Positions 63,236 through 64,000 of a stretch of 64,000 nt of DNA are shown here, piece after piece. This stretch comes from an uncultured Lachnospiraceae bacterium (GTDB lineage Bacteria; Bacillota; Clostridia; Lachnospirales; Lachnospiraceae): the NCBI GenBank assembly GCA_934293375.1, contig CAKQYS010000006.1, positions 101,958 to 165,957 of the forward strand, written 5' to 3'. Position 1 is the first letter of the stretch. Each line of letters begins with the position of its first letter. The position numbers and the translations under genes were made by a program. The notes under the pieces were generated by a model. It had not been told where the DNA came from and ran no database searches. It saw only the letters and a list, made by a program, of their open reading frames with translations.

Positions 63236-63685
63236 TCAGATAATACATATATTTTTCACCTGTAAATACTTTTCTATCAATTTGGGCTGTATTAACGGAT
63301 ATGTCCAATCATTTGGCAACTCATCCATAAGCACAACTTTCTCCATTTCACTATGTAATTCTTTCGCAAACTCTGTTATCTCTGCAAAACAAAGCAGTCC
63401 AAATGTTTCCTCACCTGTATCATTTACTCTGTTCTTACCTGTTACTGAGTAAACACAAATTGGCGTTATCTCAAATCTAACTGCACCTGTTTCTTCCTGC
63501 AACTCTCTTTTAGCGGTTTCAAGAATGTTCTCCCCAGCTTCTCTATGTCCTCCCGGCACTTCATATGTATCTCTTTCTTTGTGTTTACAGAAAACCCACT
63601 TGCCATTACTCTTTGAAATAATTACTGCAAATTTTAATAGTTCATCATTAACTGTATCATAAAATTTTACTTCTAGATTATCCAT
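63236..63685 (-). CDS. NUDIX hydrolase
   Basis: The 149-residue protein starts MDNLEVKFYDTVNDELLKFA and has the NUDIX box from GGHREAGE to RELQEETG (residues about 43-65). It is unlike the NUDIX protein at 5 kb. Codon use is AT-richer than in the sulfur island, which may mean recent arrival. The substrate is unknown. GGAGG lies before the ATG. A decayed copy of its 5' end lies downstream. Confidence 0.86.
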   Translation of the reverse strand: MDNLEVKFYDTVNDELLKFAVIISKSNGKWVFCKHKERDTYEVPGGHREAGENILETAKRELQEETGAVRFEITPICVYSVTGKNRVNDTGEETFGLLCFAEITEFAKELHSEMEKVVLMDELPNDWTYPLIQPKLIEKYLQVKNICII

Positions 63686-63687
63686 TA

Positions 63688-63951
63688 CTATACCTCCAAC
63701 TCATTACTACTCCCTACAAATAGAGCTAAACCAGAGCTGTTTAATCTGTTATTCAAACCAAACCAATCCAGTACCATTGCATTTTTCATTATTGTATGTA
63801 GTTCCGGTGGCTTGCAGGTTCGTTTATTATTCGTAAAATAATTTTCAGCGGGCTTGCTTGTCCACATATGAAAATTATAATCTCCAGTCGATATTCCTGC
63901 AAGAAGAAGTTTTGTGGTACTACTGGATAGCATCATTCTTTTCCATATCAT
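63688..63951 (-). CDS. Short hypothetical protein upstream of NUDIX gene
   Basis: An open frame of up to 87 residues ends SSGLALFVGSSNELEV two bases before the NUDIX start. No clear ribosome site is seen at the listed ATG, and an ATG five codons in is equally likely. No family is recognised. The best support is that the end of the same frame is kept, with amino-acid changes, in the decayed duplicate near 63 kb. The first codons overlap the end of another frame, so it could also be a broken 3' part of that gene. Confidence 0.4.
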   Translation of the reverse strand: MIWKRMMLSSSTTKLLLAGISTGDYNFHMWTSKPAENYFTNNKRTCKPPELHTIMKNAMVLDWFGLNNRLNSSGLALFVGSSNELEV

Positions 63952-64000
63952 TCATCAATTTATCAAAGTCACTTTCATATAGTGAATCCTGTATAACTCT
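63920..64000 (-). CDS. C-terminal end of a gene that continues beyond the window
   Basis: An open minus-strand frame enters from the right edge and reads RVIQDSLYESDFDKLMNDME then KNDAIQ and a TAG stop at 63920-63922. It is too short to name. It overlaps the start of the short hypothetical frame. Confidence 0.4.
   Translation of the reverse strand, partial: RVIQDSLYESDFDKLMNDMEKNDAIQ

Overview
The window comes from a low-to-mid GC, Gram-positive anaerobe of the class Clostridia. Lachnospiraceae (a Coprococcus-like gut commensal) fits best. The reasons are GlnRS together with small two-Cys-motif proteins of the DUF6062 and DUF2225 type, a CIRCE-controlled Hsp20, CstA under a T-box, an anaerobic corrinoid pathway, and strong AGGAGG ribosome sites. 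The genus is inferred from gene content and not proven. Almost every gene is on the minus strand; the only confident plus-strand gene is the DUF6062 gene near 26 kb. I saw no rRNA, tRNA, CRISPR array or intact insertion sequence.

Left part (1-19 kb): the end of an anaerobic cobalamin operon (cbiC, cbiD, cbiF, the last cut by the window edge) lies behind a PAS histidine-kinase-like gene and nth. Next come a TPM-domain protein paired with a zinc-ribbon membrane protein, an esterase / DUF6320 / condensation-fold acyltransferase trio, aminopeptidase P, a phosphoesterase, a soluble chemotaxis-type signalling protein, two MATE exporters, an EAL c-di-GMP protein with an altered GGDEF, and an orphan NMT1-type binding lipoprotein.

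Surface region (20-25.8 kb): one very large gene encodes a thioester-domain adhesin with about six SpaA/Cna-B-like repeats, a transmembrane helix and then a C-terminal sortase domain in the same polypeptide. Its best ribosome site points to an ACG codon instead of ATG. Two tandem RelB/DinJ-type antitoxin genes follow, with no recognisable toxin.

Middle (26-42.7 kb): DUF6062, DUF2225, glnS, cstA behind a T-box leader, hsp20 with a CIRCE operator, a VOC protein, an SLC13-like permease, a third MATE exporter, a phosphatase, a membrane GGDEF cyclase, a nuclease lipoprotein, a solitary cbiL, and two membrane proteins.

Right part (42.7-62 kb): a nearly complete sulfate-to-amino-acid island. Siroheme precursor genes (sirC, hemC, cobA-hemD fusion, hemB) sit with an Rrf2/CymR-type regulator and a thioredoxin reductase. 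Beyond a terminator lie cysK, a sulfate ABC transporter (sbp, cysT, cysW, cysA), AprA- and AprB-like APS reductase, cysD, a cysN that carries a degenerate APS-kinase tail, metY, a small siroheme sulfite reductase, a TusA/SirA protein, a thioredoxin, and a sulfur-carrier system: a ThiS-like carrier ending GGGAY, a ThiF-like E1, and a JAMM protease. Together these suggest sulfate uptake, activation to APS, direct APS reduction to sulfite, reduction to sulfide, loading of sulfide onto a protein thiocarboxylate, and transfer to O-acetylhomoserine (MetY) or O-acetylserine (CysK). The two promoters that drive the island share a CCTA-N9-TAGG palindrome that overlaps the promoter elements; it is probably the operator of the local Rrf2 protein.

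Right edge (62-64 kb): a receiver-domain protein, a MIF-family protein, a NUDIX hydrolase, a decayed duplicate of the NUDIX gene start, and the last codons of a gene that runs off the window.
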